A stretch of DNA of 64,000 nucleotides from Castellaniella sp041675725. GTDB lineage: Bacteria; Pseudomonadota; Gammaproteobacteria; Burkholderiales; Burkholderiaceae_B. The notes beneath the pieces were generated by a model. It worked only from the letters and a program-made list of their open reading frames with translations, made no database searches and was not told the origin of the DNA. The stretch lies in contig NZ_JBAYTI010000005.1 of NCBI RefSeq assembly GCF_041675725.1, positions 1-64,000 on the forward strand, in the 5' to 3' direction. Numbering within the stretch: position 1 is the stretch's first letter; each line of letters begins with the position of its first letter. The translations under genes and the position numbers were made by a program. Positions 39,242 through 48,398 of the stretch are shown here, piece after piece.

Positions 39242-40650
39242 GTCGCTACGCGCGGCCGACGCACGTACTGATCGAACACCATGGCCAGGGCCCGCACGAA
39301 CACGCGCCCCTTGGGCAGGATCCGCAGGCCCTGGTCATCGACCACCAGCAGGCCCGACTGCACCTGGGGCTGGAGCTGCTGCAGTTCGGCCGCGAAGTGC
39401 TTGGTAAAGGATACGCCATGCGTGCGCTCGAAGTGCGCAAAATCGATCGGCATACTGCACATGATGGCCATGATGACCGCGCGGCGCAAGGCATCTTCCG
39501 GACTCAGGTCGAAGCCCTTGGCGGTGGGCAGCAGACCCTGAGTGACCCGGTCTGTGTAGGCATTCAGAGAGTGATGATTCTGCACGTAAGCGTTGCCGAC
39601 CTTGCCGATGGCCGAAATCCCGAAACCGACCAAATCACATTCGGCGCGAGTCGTATAGCCCTGGAAATTTCGGTGCAGCCCCAGGTTGAGCCGGGCGCGG
39701 TTCAGTTCGTCGTCCGGCTTGGCGAAATGATCCAGCCCAATGTAGACATACCCCGCATCGAGCAACCGCCTGACCGACATCAGAAAGATCTGCAGGCGGG
39801 TGTCGGCCGACGGCAGATCTTCGGCGCGAATGAGCCGCTGTGATTTGAAGCGATCGGGCAGATGCGCATAGTTGTACAGTGCGATGCGATCGGGCGAGAG
39901 CTCGATCAGCTGGTCGAGCGTGCGCCCGAAGGTGACCAGGGTCTGCTTGGGCAAGCCATAGATCAGATCGGCGTTGATGGACTGGAAACCGTTGTCCCGG
40001 CTGGCCTGAAGGGCCACGCGCACCATGTCGTATGGCTGGATCCGGTTGACCGCCGCCTGCACGTCGGGGTCGAAATCCTGCACGCCGAAGCTGGTGCGGT
40101 TGAAACCCAGCCCGGCCAGCATGGCCAGGGAATCCGGCGTGACCGTGCGTGGATCGATTTCGACCCCCAGCTCCGCATCTGGGGAAAAATCGAAATGGCG
40201 GCGCAGGTGATCCATGAGGCTGCCGAGCTCGGCTGCGCTCAGGAAGGTGGGCGTGCCTCCGCCCAGGTGCAGCTGCACGGCCTGCCGATGCGAACCCAGG
40301 TGGGGATCGAGCAGATCCATTTCCTGGAACAAGACCTGCAGATATTCGGCCGAGCGGCTGTGATCCCGGGTGATGATCTTGTTGCAGGCGCAAAAATAGC
40401 AGAGGGATTCGCAGAATGGCAGGTGCACGTACACGGACAGGGGCACGGCCCGCGGCGCCGCCGCCCGCTGGGCCAGGTGTTCAATGTAGCGCTCGGCCTC
40501 GTAGCTCTGCTGAAAACGATCCGCCGTCGGGTAGGACGTGTACCGGGGCCCGGACTGATCGAAGCGACGAATCAGGGTTTCGGAGATTTCCAGGTCTGCG
40601 AACGCTTCGAGCGAAGCGCCAGAAAAGTCGGTGGCAAGTAGAGACGACAT
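39223..40650 (-). CDS. hemN: Oxygen-independent coproporphyrinogen III oxidase
   Basis: Radical-SAM enzyme that converts coproporphyrinogen III to protoporphyrinogen IX for heme synthesis without O2. 475 residues. The CxxxCxxC cluster motif is CESLCYFC with C80, C84 and C87, plus the extra cysteine of CAC (C89) characteristic of HemN proper. QLHLGGGTPTFL is the SAM-binding GGGTP. Full-length match to E. coli HemN (457 residues) separates it from HemW. The ATG at 40650 gives the family N-terminus; a longer open frame to 40728 is rejected. An FNR-type box lies about 120 bp upstream. Confidence 0.95.
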   Translation of the reverse strand: MSSLLATDFSGASLEAFADLEISETLIRRFDQSGPRYTSYPTADRFQQSYEAERYIEHLAQRAAAPRAVPLSVYVHLPFCESLCYFCACNKIITRDHSRSAEYLQVLFQEMDLLDPHLGSHRQAVQLHLGGGTPTFLSAAELGSLMDHLRRHFDFSPDAELGVEIDPRTVTPDSLAMLAGLGFNRTSFGVQDFDPDVQAAVNRIQPYDMVRVALQASRDNGFQSINADLIYGLPKQTLVTFGRTLDQLIELSPDRIALYNYAHLPDRFKSQRLIRAEDLPSADTRLQIFLMSVRRLLDAGYVYIGLDHFAKPDDELNRARLNLGLHRNFQGYTTRAECDLVGFGISAIGKVGNAYVQNHHSLNAYTDRVTQGLLPTAKGFDLSPEDALRRAVIMAIMCSMPIDFAHFERTHGVSFTKHFAAELQQLQPQVQSGLLVVDDQGLRILPKGRVFVRALAMVFDQYVRRPRVATYSRLI

Positions 40651-40763
40651 GGCTGAAGTTCCCGGGCGAATACCAAACGCGCCCACGCCAAGGCCGACGT
40701 GTGCGCCAAACGCCTCATTGTCGTGCATCCGCGCCCGACTGCGTGAAGGAATGGGCGCAAGTC

Positions 40764-40777
40764 TTGACTCAGATCAA
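40764..40777. promoter_or_regulatory. FNR/DNR-type box between hemN and mrpA
   Basis: TTGAC-TCAG-ATCAA matches the FNR consensus TTGAT-N4-ATCAA with one mismatch. It lies 114 bp upstream of hemN (minus) and 64 bp upstream of mrpA (plus). Anaerobic control of hemN is the expected role. For mrpA, a TATCAT-like -10 sits at 40792-40797, but the spacing from the box is not the standard class II distance. Confidence 0.7.
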
Positions 40778-40840
40778 ACGGCATCTTCGCGTATCATATT
40801 CGCCTGGTGCTTTCTCTTTCATGCGCATACGACCCGAACC

Positions 40841-43735
40841 ATGCTTCTGACGTTGATCCTGGCGATCCCTTTTGCCGGCGGCCTGTGTGCAGCCCTGTTG
40901 CCGGCAACCGCCAGGCGCGCCGGGGCCTGGCTCGCCGGGGGCAGCGCGCTGCTGTGCCTGCTGCTGGCGCTGATCCTGACCCCCGACGTCGCGGCCGACG
41001 GCATGGTCAAGCTCAGTCTGCCATGGATCCCGATCCAGGGGGTCGACCTGACCTTGCGCATGGATGGCTATGCATGGCTGTTCGTGGTGATCATTTCGGC
41101 CCTGGGCGGGCTGATCGCCCTGTACGCCCATTATTACCTGTCGGCGCGCGATCCGGTACCACGCTTCTTCGCGTTCCTGTTGAGCTTCATGGGCGCCATG
41201 CTGGGCATCGTGCTGTCGGGCAATCTCATCCAACTGCTGGTGTTCTGGGAGTTCACCAGCCTGTCGTCCTTCATGCTGATCGGCTATTGGTCACATCGCA
41301 TGGATGCCCGGCGTGGCGCCCGCATGGCGCTGCTCATCACCGGCAGCGGTGGTTTCTGCCTGCTGGCCAGCATGCTCATCATCGGCCATATCGTCGGCAG
41401 CTACGATCTGGATGCCGTCCTGGCGGCCGCCCCACTGATCCGCAACCACCGCTGGTATCCGATACTGCTCGTGCTGCTGGCGCTGGGCGCCCTCACCAAA
41501 AGCGCCCAGTTTCCTTTCCATTTTTGGCTGCCGAACGCCATGGCCGCCCCCACGCCCGTATCCGCCTATCTGCACTCGGCCACCATGGTCAAGGCCGGGG
41601 TCTTCCTGCTGGCGCGCTTCTGGCCGATTTTTTCCGGTACGGACTGGTGGACCTGGATCATCGGCGGCGCAGGGCTGTGCTCGCTGCTGCTGGGGGCCTA
41701 CGCGGCCACCTTCCAGCGCGATATGAAAGGGGTCCTGGCCTACTCGACCATCAGCCATCTGGGGTTGATCACACTGCTGCTGGGGATGAACAGCCGCCTG
41801 GCCCTGGTGGCCGCCATCTTCCACATCGTCAATCACGCCACATTCAAGGCCTCGCTATTCATGGCGGCCGGCATCGTGGATCACGAAACCGGCACCCGCG
41901 ACCTGACCCGCCTGTCGGGCCTGCGCCAGGCCATGCCCCTGACCGCCACCCTGGCGATGGTCTCGGCGGCCGCCATGGCCGGGGTGCCGTTGCTGAACGG
42001 TTTTCTATCCAAAGAAATGTTTTTTGCGGAAACCGTGTTCATCACCGGGCACTGGATCACCCGCTGGGGCCTGGCCACGGCGGCGGTGATCGCCGGCGCC
42101 TTCAGCGTGGCGTATTCGCTGCGCTTCATCCTGCAGGTGTTCTTTGGCCCACCGGCCACCGATCTCCCCCACACCCCCCATGATCCAGATCGCATGATGC
42201 TCATCCCCTGCGCGATCCTGGTGTTTTTCTGCCTGGCCATCGGCATGGCACCCGGGGTGTTCGTCAAGCCCGTGCTCGAGCTCGTGATGCAGGCCTTGCT
42301 GGGCGAGCGGGTCCCCGCATTCAACCTGCAGCTGTGGCATGGGGTCAATCTGCCGCTGCTCATGAGCCTGATTGCCACGGGCGGCGGCATCCTCATTTAT
42401 GCCGCCCTGCGCGGCTACGACCGGCGCAGGCCGGGCCAAGTGCCTTTCATCTACCGCTTCGATGGCCGGCAAAGCTTCGAGCTCTGGCTCGAGGCTCTGG
42501 ATGCCGGCGCCGCCCGCCTGATGCTGTGGCTGCAGACCCAGCGCCTGCAACCCCAGGTCCTGCTGCTGATTCTATGCACGCTGACGGTGGCCCTGCTGCC
42601 CCTGATGCAGTCCTCCTGGTGGCCGCAGCATGCCCGGTCCACGCCGACCCAATGGTCGTTTGCGCTGATGTGGCTGGCCGGCAGCGCGTGCGCCATCATG
42701 GCGGCGTACCAGGCCAAATATCACCGGATCGCGTCCTTGATGCTGGCGAGTGCGGCGGGGCTGGTCACCTGCATCACCTTCGCCTGGCTGTCAGCCCCCG
42801 ACCTGGCGCTTACGCAGCTGACGGTGGAAGTGGTCACGACGATTCTGATCCTGCTCGGGCTGCGCTGGCTGCCGCCGCGCATCGAAGAGTTCCCCGGCCC
42901 CACGCGCCAGCGTACCCTGTGGCGCCGGCGCCGCGATTTCACGGTGGCCACCCTGGCTGGCACAGCCATGGCCCTGATGGCCTGGGTCATGATGACCCGC
43001 CCCGCGGCCCGGCACAGCATCGCCCACTATTTCGTTGAGCAGGCCTGGCCCCTGGGGGGCGGCGCCAACGTGGTCAACGTGATCCTGGTCGATTTCCGCG
43101 CCTTCGATACATTTGGCGAAATTACGGTCGTAGGCATCGTCGCCCTCAGTGTATACGCCCTGCTGCGCCGGTTCAGGCCGCCCGCCGAGACCATTGCGGC
43201 GCCGTTGCGCCACCGCAACTGGAATGCCGAGACAGTGCGCTTCGAAGAGCCCGACATCCTCGCGCCGTTACCGTACGGCCTGATGCGTATTCCAGCGGTG
43301 CTGGTGCGTCTGCTGCTGCCCGTCACCACGATGATCTCGCTGTATTTCCTGTTCCGCGGCCACAACCTCCCCGGGGGGGGATTCGTCGGCGGCCTGATCA
43401 TGGCCACGGGGATCATCCTGCAATATATGGTCGGCGGCATTCTCTGGGTCGAAGCGCGGCCCCTGATCCGGCCACAGGCATGGATCGCACTGGGCCTGCT
43501 GCTGGCCGGCCTGACCGCCATGGCCGCCTGGTGGGCGGGCCAGCCGCTGCTGGCCGCCTTCGGCCTCGACCTGCACCTGCCCTGGATCGGCACCGCCCAT
43601 CTGTCCAGCGTACTGCTCTTCGATCTGGGGGTCTACATGCTGGTCGTCGGCGCCACTGTCCTGATGATCATTGCCCTGGCCCACCAATCACTGCGCTTTT
43701 ACCGTCAATTGGCTGAAACGGAAGCGGGGAGCTGA
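40841..43735 (+). CDS. mrpA: Mrp/Pha antiporter subunit A with fused subunit B
   Basis: Largest subunit of the multi-subunit Na+(K+)/H+ antiporter, homologous to NuoL of complex I. 964 residues. Residues about 1-760 are MrpA (YLHSATMVKAGVFLLARFWP, the NuoL-like proton-channel signature; LLNGFLSKEMFF). The C-terminal part (about 770-964) is an MrpB domain (SLYFLFRGHNLPGGGFVGGL). The A-B fusion is the PhaAB type, known in Proteobacteria. The start at 40841 gives the hydrophobic N-terminus; upstream in-frame extensions have no family match. First gene of mrpAB-C-D-E-F-G; all junctions overlap or nearly so. Confidence 0.94.
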   Translation: MLLTLILAIPFAGGLCAALLPATARRAGAWLAGGSALLCLLLALILTPDVAADGMVKLSLPWIPIQGVDLTLRMDGYAWLFVVIISALGGLIALYAHYYLSARDPVPRFFAFLLSFMGAMLGIVLSGNLIQLLVFWEFTSLSSFMLIGYWSHRMDARRGARMALLITGSGGFCLLASMLIIGHIVGSYDLDAVLAAAPLIRNHRWYPILLVLLALGALTKSAQFPFHFWLPNAMAAPTPVSAYLHSATMVKAGVFLLARFWPIFSGTDWWTWIIGGAGLCSLLLGAYAATFQRDMKGVLAYSTISHLGLITLLLGMNSRLALVAAIFHIVNHATFKASLFMAAGIVDHETGTRDLTRLSGLRQAMPLTATLAMVSAAAMAGVPLLNGFLSKEMFFAETVFITGHWITRWGLATAAVIAGAFSVAYSLRFILQVFFGPPATDLPHTPHDPDRMMLIPCAILVFFCLAIGMAPGVFVKPVLELVMQALLGERVPAFNLQLWHGVNLPLLMSLIATGGGILIYAALRGYDRRRPGQVPFIYRFDGRQSFELWLEALDAGAARLMLWLQTQRLQPQVLLLILCTLTVALLPLMQSSWWPQHARSTPTQWSFALMWLAGSACAIMAAYQAKYHRIASLMLASAAGLVTCITFAWLSAPDLALTQLTVEVVTTILILLGLRWLPPRIEEFPGPTRQRTLWRRRRDFTVATLAGTAMALMAWVMMTRPAARHSIAHYFVEQAWPLGGGANVVNVILVDFRAFDTFGEITVVGIVALSVYALLRRFRPPAETIAAPLRHRNWNAETVRFEEPDILAPLPYGLMRIPAVLVRLLLPVTTMISLYFLFRGHNLPGGGFVGGLIMATGIILQYMVGGILWVEARPLIRPQAWIALGLLLAGLTAMAAWWAGQPLLAAFGLDLHLPWIGTAHLSSVLLFDLGVYMLVVGATVLMIIALAHQSLRFYRQLAETEAGS

Positions 43736-43737
43736 AC

Positions 43738-44079
43738 ATGGAATGGATACTGGCATTGGCCATCGGCGTACTGGCCGGCTCGGGGGTCTGGCTGCTGCTG
43801 CGTCCGCGCACATTCCAGTTCATCATGGGGCTGGTGCTCATGGCTTATGCCGTCAACCTGTTCATTTTCGCCATGGGGCGACTGCGGCTTGATGCGCCGC
43901 CAGTGATCGACCCTGAATGGGCGGATCCCGCCTTGTACGCGGATCCGCTGCCCCAGGCATTGGTACTGACCGCCATCGTCATCGGCTTTGCAACGACGGC
44001 GCTCTTTCTGGTGGTGCTGCTCGCCTCGCGCGGCATGAGCCATACGGACCACGTCGATGGCGAGGAACACCAGCCATGA
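43738..44079 (+). CDS. mrpC: Mrp antiporter subunit C
   Basis: 113-residue NuoK-like membrane subunit with three TM helices: ILALAIGVLAGSGVWLLL, FIMGLVLMAYAVNLFIFAMG and LVLTAIVIGFATTALFLVVL. The PLPQALVLTAIVIGFATTAL segment is the MrpC/NuoK signature. It starts 2 bp after mrpA, and its stop overlaps the mrpD start (ATGA). Confidence 0.94.
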   Translation: MEWILALAIGVLAGSGVWLLLRPRTFQFIMGLVLMAYAVNLFIFAMGRLRLDAPPVIDPEWADPALYADPLPQALVLTAIVIGFATTALFLVVLLASRGMSHTDHVDGEEHQP

Positions 44080-45737
44080 ACCTATGGTTCGAGCATCTGC
44101 CGGCCCTGCCGGTGCTGATCCCCCTGCTGACGGCCGCGCTCATGCTGCTGACGCGCGACAATCAGCGCCCTGTGCGGGTCGCATTGGGCGCCGTCTCACT
44201 GGGCCTGCAGGTGCTGGTGGCCCTGGCCCTGGTCCGGGCCACGCAAGGCATCGGCCGCCCGGCCTGGCCCGACGGGGTGGGCGTCTATCTGCTGGGCAAT
44301 TGGCCGGCACCCTTTGGCATCGTGCTGGTCGCAGACCGGCTCTCAGCCCTGATGCTGGGGCTGGCGGCGGTGCTGGGCACCTGCGCGTGGGTATACGCAA
44401 CGGCACGCTGGGACCGCGCCGGCCGACACTTCCATCCCTTGTTCCTGCTGCAGATAATGGGGCTCAATGGCGCCTTCCTGGCGGGCGACCTATTCAACCT
44501 ATTCGTGTTTTTCGAAATCCTGCTGACCGCGTCCTACGGCCTGATGTTGCACGGCTCGGGCAAGCAGCGCATCGGAGCCGCACTGCATTACATCGCCGTC
44601 AACCTGATCGCCTCCTTTCTGCTGCTGATCGCCATTGCAATGATCTACGGCCTGACGGGCACCCTGAATCTGGCCGACCTGGCTGTGCAGGTACAGCGAC
44701 TGAACCAGGCGGACCGGCAATTGTTCGACAGTGCAGCGGCCATCTTGGGGGTGGCATTCCTGATCAAGGCAGCCGCCTGGCCACTGAACTTCTGGCTTCC
44801 CAATGCCTATGTCGAAGCCTGCGCGCCCGTGGCAGCCCTGTTCGCCATCATGACCAAAGTGGGCATCTACGCCCTGCTGCGCATCGGATCACTGCTGCTG
44901 CCGGCGGACGCGCCCGCGGCATTCGGCGGCGCATGGATGTTCCCAGCCGGCATCGCCACCCTGCTCTTCGGCACCTTGGGCATGCTGGCCAGCACGCAGG
45001 CCAGGCGTATTGCAGCCTACGCCGTGATCACCTCGTCGGGAACTTTGTTCGCGGCTCTGGGCATGCCCGGTGCCACTCTGACAGGCCCAGCCCTGTATTA
45101 CCTGCTCAGTTCCGTGCTGGGGCTGGGCGCACTGTTCCTGCTGCTCGAGCTCACCGAACGCAGCCAGTCGTTCGGGGCCGACATGCTGGCCATCACCCAG
45201 GAGGCCTTTGAAACCGACGAACCCGAAGAGGCCAGCCTGTCCGAACAAGTCGTCGGGGTGCCGTTCCCCGCCACCATGGCCTTCCTGGGTCTGAGCTTCT
45301 TCGCCTGCGCCCTGATCGTGGTCGGCCTGCCGCCGCTGTCTGGATTCGTGGCCAAATTCTCGCTGCTGTCGGCCGCGTTGCGCACGGCTGAATTCGGCGC
45401 GCCCGACGTCAATGTATGGCTGCTGGTGGCCGTCGTGCTGGGTTCGGGCATGGCCTGCCTGTTCGCCTTCGCACGCAGCGGTATCCGGCTGTTCTGGATT
45501 CCGGAAGAGTTGCACATACCCGCGTTGCGCCTGAACGAGGCCGTGCCCATCCTGGTGCTCATAACGGCCACCATGGTGTTGACCGTACGCGCCGGCTCGG
45601 TCCTCGAATACCTCGAGGACACGGCCTGGTATCTCAACGAACCCATCCGCTACACGCACGCGGTGCTGGACACCGGCCTGCGGGACACCAAGCCGGCCAG
45701 CCTGCCATCATCCAGCCGTCTGGGGGGGTCGCCATGA
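44076..45737 (+). CDS. mrpD: Mrp antiporter subunit D
   Basis: 553-residue NuoM/NuoN-like proton-pumping subunit with about 14 TM helices. LAGDLFNLFVFFEILLTASYGLM contains the conserved Glu in TM5, and KAAAWPLNFWLPNAYVEAC the conserved Lys and loop. VVGLPPLSGFVAKFSLL is the typical late signature. The start at 44076 overlaps mrpC. The last four bases overlap the mrpE ATG. Confidence 0.95.
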   Translation: MNLWFEHLPALPVLIPLLTAALMLLTRDNQRPVRVALGAVSLGLQVLVALALVRATQGIGRPAWPDGVGVYLLGNWPAPFGIVLVADRLSALMLGLAAVLGTCAWVYATARWDRAGRHFHPLFLLQIMGLNGAFLAGDLFNLFVFFEILLTASYGLMLHGSGKQRIGAALHYIAVNLIASFLLLIAIAMIYGLTGTLNLADLAVQVQRLNQADRQLFDSAAAILGVAFLIKAAAWPLNFWLPNAYVEACAPVAALFAIMTKVGIYALLRIGSLLLPADAPAAFGGAWMFPAGIATLLFGTLGMLASTQARRIAAYAVITSSGTLFAALGMPGATLTGPALYYLLSSVLGLGALFLLLELTERSQSFGADMLAITQEAFETDEPEEASLSEQVVGVPFPATMAFLGLSFFACALIVVGLPPLSGFVAKFSLLSAALRTAEFGAPDVNVWLLVAVVLGSGMACLFAFARSGIRLFWIPEELHIPALRLNEAVPILVLITATMVLTVRAGSVLEYLEDTAWYLNEPIRYTHAVLDTGLRDTKPASLPSSSRLGGSP

Positions 45738-46222
45738 AACGCTGGCCGGGCACCTTTTTTCTGGCGGGTCTGCTGCTCACTCTATGGCTGGTACTCAACG
45801 ACAGCCTGTCGCGTGGGCAGATTGCGCTGGGCCTGGCGATTGCCCTCACGCTCAGCCTGCTCGCGCCCATTCTGCGACCCGTACGCGCCCACCCCGCGCG
45901 GCCGTTCCTGGCCATGCGCCTGATCGTCCAGGTCGCCATCGATATTGCGCGATCGAACTGGGAAGTCGGCCTGCGCATCCTGCATGGCCAACGCTCGCTG
46001 GCCTGCCCGGGATTTCTCGACATTCCATTGCGCCTGCACGACCCCCATGGCCTGGCCGCGCTGGCGTGCATTGTGACGTTCACGCCCGGCACCGTGTGGT
46101 CGGGCCACGATCCCGAATCAAACGTTCTGACCCTGCACGTTCTGGACCTGCACGATCCGGCCGGTCTGACCCGGATCATCCAGGACCGTTACGAGGGGCC
46201 GCTGATGGAGATATTCGAATGA
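45734..46222 (+). CDS. mrpE: Mrp antiporter subunit E
   Basis: 162-residue membrane subunit. Hydrophobic N-terminus (FFLAGLLLTLWLVLND), then the MrpE signature region AACIVTFTPGTVWSGHD-like (ALACIVTFTPGTVWSG) and the soluble tail ending in YEGPLMEIFE. The ATG at 45734 overlaps the mrpD stop; the stop overlaps the mrpF start. Upstream in-frame codons lie inside mrpD and are rejected. Confidence 0.93.
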   Translation: MKRWPGTFFLAGLLLTLWLVLNDSLSRGQIALGLAIALTLSLLAPILRPVRAHPARPFLAMRLIVQVAIDIARSNWEVGLRILHGQRSLACPGFLDIPLRLHDPHGLAALACIVTFTPGTVWSGHDPESNVLTLHVLDLHDPAGLTRIIQDRYEGPLMEIFE

Positions 46223-46503
46223 GCGCGTTTTTGCTGTATTGGGGGGCTGCCTTCGCCCTGCTGTGTTTCACGCTGGGCCTGGCCTGCGCTGCGATCCGCC
46301 TGATGCGCGGACCCAGTGCCGAAGACCGTATTCTGGCACTGGACACCATGTATATCAATAGCATGCTGATCCTGCTCGTGCTCGGCCTGCGCTTCGAGGC
46401 CGGGCTCTATTTCGACGTCGCCCTGCTGATCGCGCTGTTCGGCTTCGTCGGATCCGCCGCCCTGGCGAAATTCCTTTTGCGCGGCGAGGTGATCGAGCCA
46501 TGA
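46219..46503 (+). CDS. mrpF: Mrp antiporter subunit F
   Basis: 94-residue three-TM subunit with the MrpF signature RLMRGPSAEDRILALDTMYIN in the first cytoplasmic loop. The ATG at 46219 overlaps the mrpE stop and the stop overlaps the mrpG start. Function within the complex is structural or ion-path; the family has no other known activity. Confidence 0.93.
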   Translation: MSAFLLYWGAAFALLCFTLGLACAAIRLMRGPSAEDRILALDTMYINSMLILLVLGLRFEAGLYFDVALLIALFGFVGSAALAKFLLRGEVIEP

Positions 46504-46820
46504 ACGCACTTCCCATCTGGGCTGCCCTGCTCGTGTCGGCGCTGCTGATCGTAGCGGGCTTGGTCACCCTCGTCGGGTCCCTGGGCCTGCTGCGCCTGCG
46601 CACCTTCCGGGAACGTATGCACGCACCCACCATGGGCATGACCCTGGGAGCATTCTGTGTAGCGCTCTCGGCCACCATCATGGCCAGTCTCCTGCAGCAC
46701 CGGCCGATATTCCACGAATGGCTGATCAGCCTGTTCCTGATCCTGACCTCGCCAGTCACCGCCATCCTGCTGATGCAAAGCGCCCGACAGCGGCGCAGCC
46801 GATCAGGAAAAGATTCGTGA
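46500..46820 (+). CDS. mrpG: Mrp antiporter subunit G
   Basis: 106-residue last subunit, with three TM helices and the MrpG signature LGLLRLRTFRERMHAPTMGMTLG. The C-terminal SPVTAILLMQSA is also typical. It ends with a short basic tail. The complete mrp operon spans 40841-46820 and is expected to export Na+ and import H+, supporting alkali/salt tolerance and cation homeostasis. Confidence 0.93.
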   Translation: MNALPIWAALLVSALLIVAGLVTLVGSLGLLRLRTFRERMHAPTMGMTLGAFCVALSATIMASLLQHRPIFHEWLISLFLILTSPVTAILLMQSARQRRSRSGKDS

Positions 46821-46907
46821 CAAACAAGTTGCCCCGCGGCCCGTTATACTGATCCTTGCACCAGGGCAAGCCTTTTGCCGCCTGCCCAGCTTTCAAGAGA
46901 ACATGCC

Positions 46908-47303
46908 ATGCTCCATACGATCCGTCAGACACCTTCGCTGCTGCTGCTTTGCATCGTGTCGTCCTGCCTGGCCCTGCTGATGCCAGCCGCGCAGGCGCAA
47001 GAAGCCCAGAACAGCTACCAACAAGAAGTCGCCCGATGCCATGCGACACCCGGCATCGATCTCGAGGCCTGCCTGAAAGAAGCGGCGGCAGCCGCAAAGG
47101 CCAGCCGCGACAACACCTTGTCCGACCCCGCCGCCAACACGCGCGAGCGCAATCTGACCAGCCGTTGCGATGCATATACGGGCAGCGCCCGCGACGAATG
47201 CCTGCGCCTCATGCGCAATGGCGATATCGAAACCCTTGGGTCAGTCGAGTCGGGGGGCATCCTGCGTCGCATGACCATCCCGGTGCCGGCCACCGGCTCG
47301 TAG
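46908..47303 (+). CDS. Secreted small hypothetical protein
   Basis: 131 residues; I do not recognise the family. The N-terminus is a Sec signal peptide (hydrophobic LLLLCIVSSCLALLM, predicted cleavage after AQA at residue 30). The mature part is polar, with four cysteines in two pairs (ARCHATPGIDLEACLKEAAA and TSRCDAYTGSARDECLRLMR), which look like two related Cys-x9/10-Cys helical hairpins. This suggests a small disulfide-bonded periplasmic protein. A TATACT -10 lies at 46845-46850, so it probably has its own promoter after mrpG. Its last 63 bp are antisense to the convergent histidine-kinase gene. Confidence in coding is moderate to good. Confidence 0.7.
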   Translation: MLHTIRQTPSLLLLCIVSSCLALLMPAAQAQEAQNSYQQEVARCHATPGIDLEACLKEAAAAAKASRDNTLSDPAANTRERNLTSRCDAYTGSARDECLRLMRNGDIETLGSVESGGILRRMTIPVPATGS

Positions 47304-48398
47304 GCTGGCGCCCCGGCGCGGCCCAGGAAACACCACCACGACGCGCGTGCCCGGAAATTCTGGCCGGCTGCTGGCTTTCACCCAGGCCCCGTGGGCGTGC
47401 GCGATCTCGCGCACGATGGCCAGCCCCAGCCCCGAGCCGCCCGGATGGGCGCCAGACGGCCGGTAAAACGGCTCGAAGATTCGGCCCAGATCGCCCGCCG
47501 GGATGCCCACCCCGTCATCCTCGACCGAAAACGCGGGCGGGTTGGCCAGCACCCTGAGCACGATGGTACGCATGGGCATGGCGTCGCACAGGGCATTGTC
47601 GATCAGGTTGCCCAGCAATTCCGTCAGCAGCAATGGATCGGCATCCACCAGCACGGCACCCGGTGGCGCCTCCAGCTGCAGGCGAATCCCCTGCGCGCGG
47701 GTGACATCGAGCCAGCGCGAGCCCGCCTGGCGCATCCATTCGCACAGGTCCAGACGCACGAATGCGTCTTGCGGCCGCATGCTGTGATCGGCACGCGCCA
47801 GCACCAGCAATTGCTGCCCCATGCGTATCATGCGATCGGTGACGGCCTTGATCCGTACCACGCGAGCCCGCACGTCGTCATCCAGATCCTGGCTGAGCAT
47901 GAGTTCGGACTCCAGCTTCAGGCCTGCCAGAGGTGTGCGCAGCTGATGGGCCGCCTGGCCGACGAAGCGCCGCTGCGCTTGTACGGAGTCATCCAGCTTG
48001 AGCAACAGGCCATTGAAATGCTGAACCAGCGGGGCCAGTTCCGCCGGCAGGTCCGAGCCATCGAAGGGTTGCAGGTCGTCCACGGAGCGCTGCCGGATCT
48101 CATGACCCAGCCTGCGTACCGACGCGAGCTCCGCCCGCACCCCGGACACCAGCACCCAGACGAACAGAAAGATCAGTACCGCCTGAAGCAGCAACATCGC
48201 CCAGAACAAATCCCGCAACTGCCACGGCTCGGGCTGCAGGATGCCTGTCATGTACCAGGTCGCCAACAGATCGATGATCAGCAGGATGAACAAAGCGGGC
48301 AACAGGCGGCGCACCAGGCGCCCCACCAGCGAGTCGGTACGCAGCCACCGGCGGGGATTCAGGCGGGACAACCCCTCTGGCCCGGCATCAGGCCGCAT
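47241..48398 (-). CDS. Sensor histidine kinase (TctE/QseC type) with minimal periplasmic loop
   Basis: 385-residue membrane kinase. TM1 is about 33-53 and TM2 about 68-88; only about 14 residues lie between them, so there is no real periplasmic sensor domain. The phosphorylated histidine is H151 in VGQAAHQLRTPLAGL; the ATPase boxes are N (LLGNLIDNAL), G1 (VEDDGVGIP) and G2 (GSGLGLAIVREIAHAHG). The start at 48398 overlaps the end of the response-regulator gene by 11 bp. It ends with an unusual basic tail that overlaps the convergent hypothetical gene. Downstream member of the tonB-exbBD-regulator-kinase string. Confidence 0.9.
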   Translation of the reverse strand: MRPDAGPEGLSRLNPRRWLRTDSLVGRLVRRLLPALFILLIIDLLATWYMTGILQPEPWQLRDLFWAMLLLQAVLIFLFVWVLVSGVRAELASVRRLGHEIRQRSVDDLQPFDGSDLPAELAPLVQHFNGLLLKLDDSVQAQRRFVGQAAHQLRTPLAGLKLESELMLSQDLDDDVRARVVRIKAVTDRMIRMGQQLLVLARADHSMRPQDAFVRLDLCEWMRQAGSRWLDVTRAQGIRLQLEAPPGAVLVDADPLLLTELLGNLIDNALCDAMPMRTIVLRVLANPPAFSVEDDGVGIPAGDLGRIFEPFYRPSGAHPGGSGLGLAIVREIAHAHGAWVKASSRPEFPGTRVVVVFPGPRRGASLRAGGRHRDGHATQDAPRLD

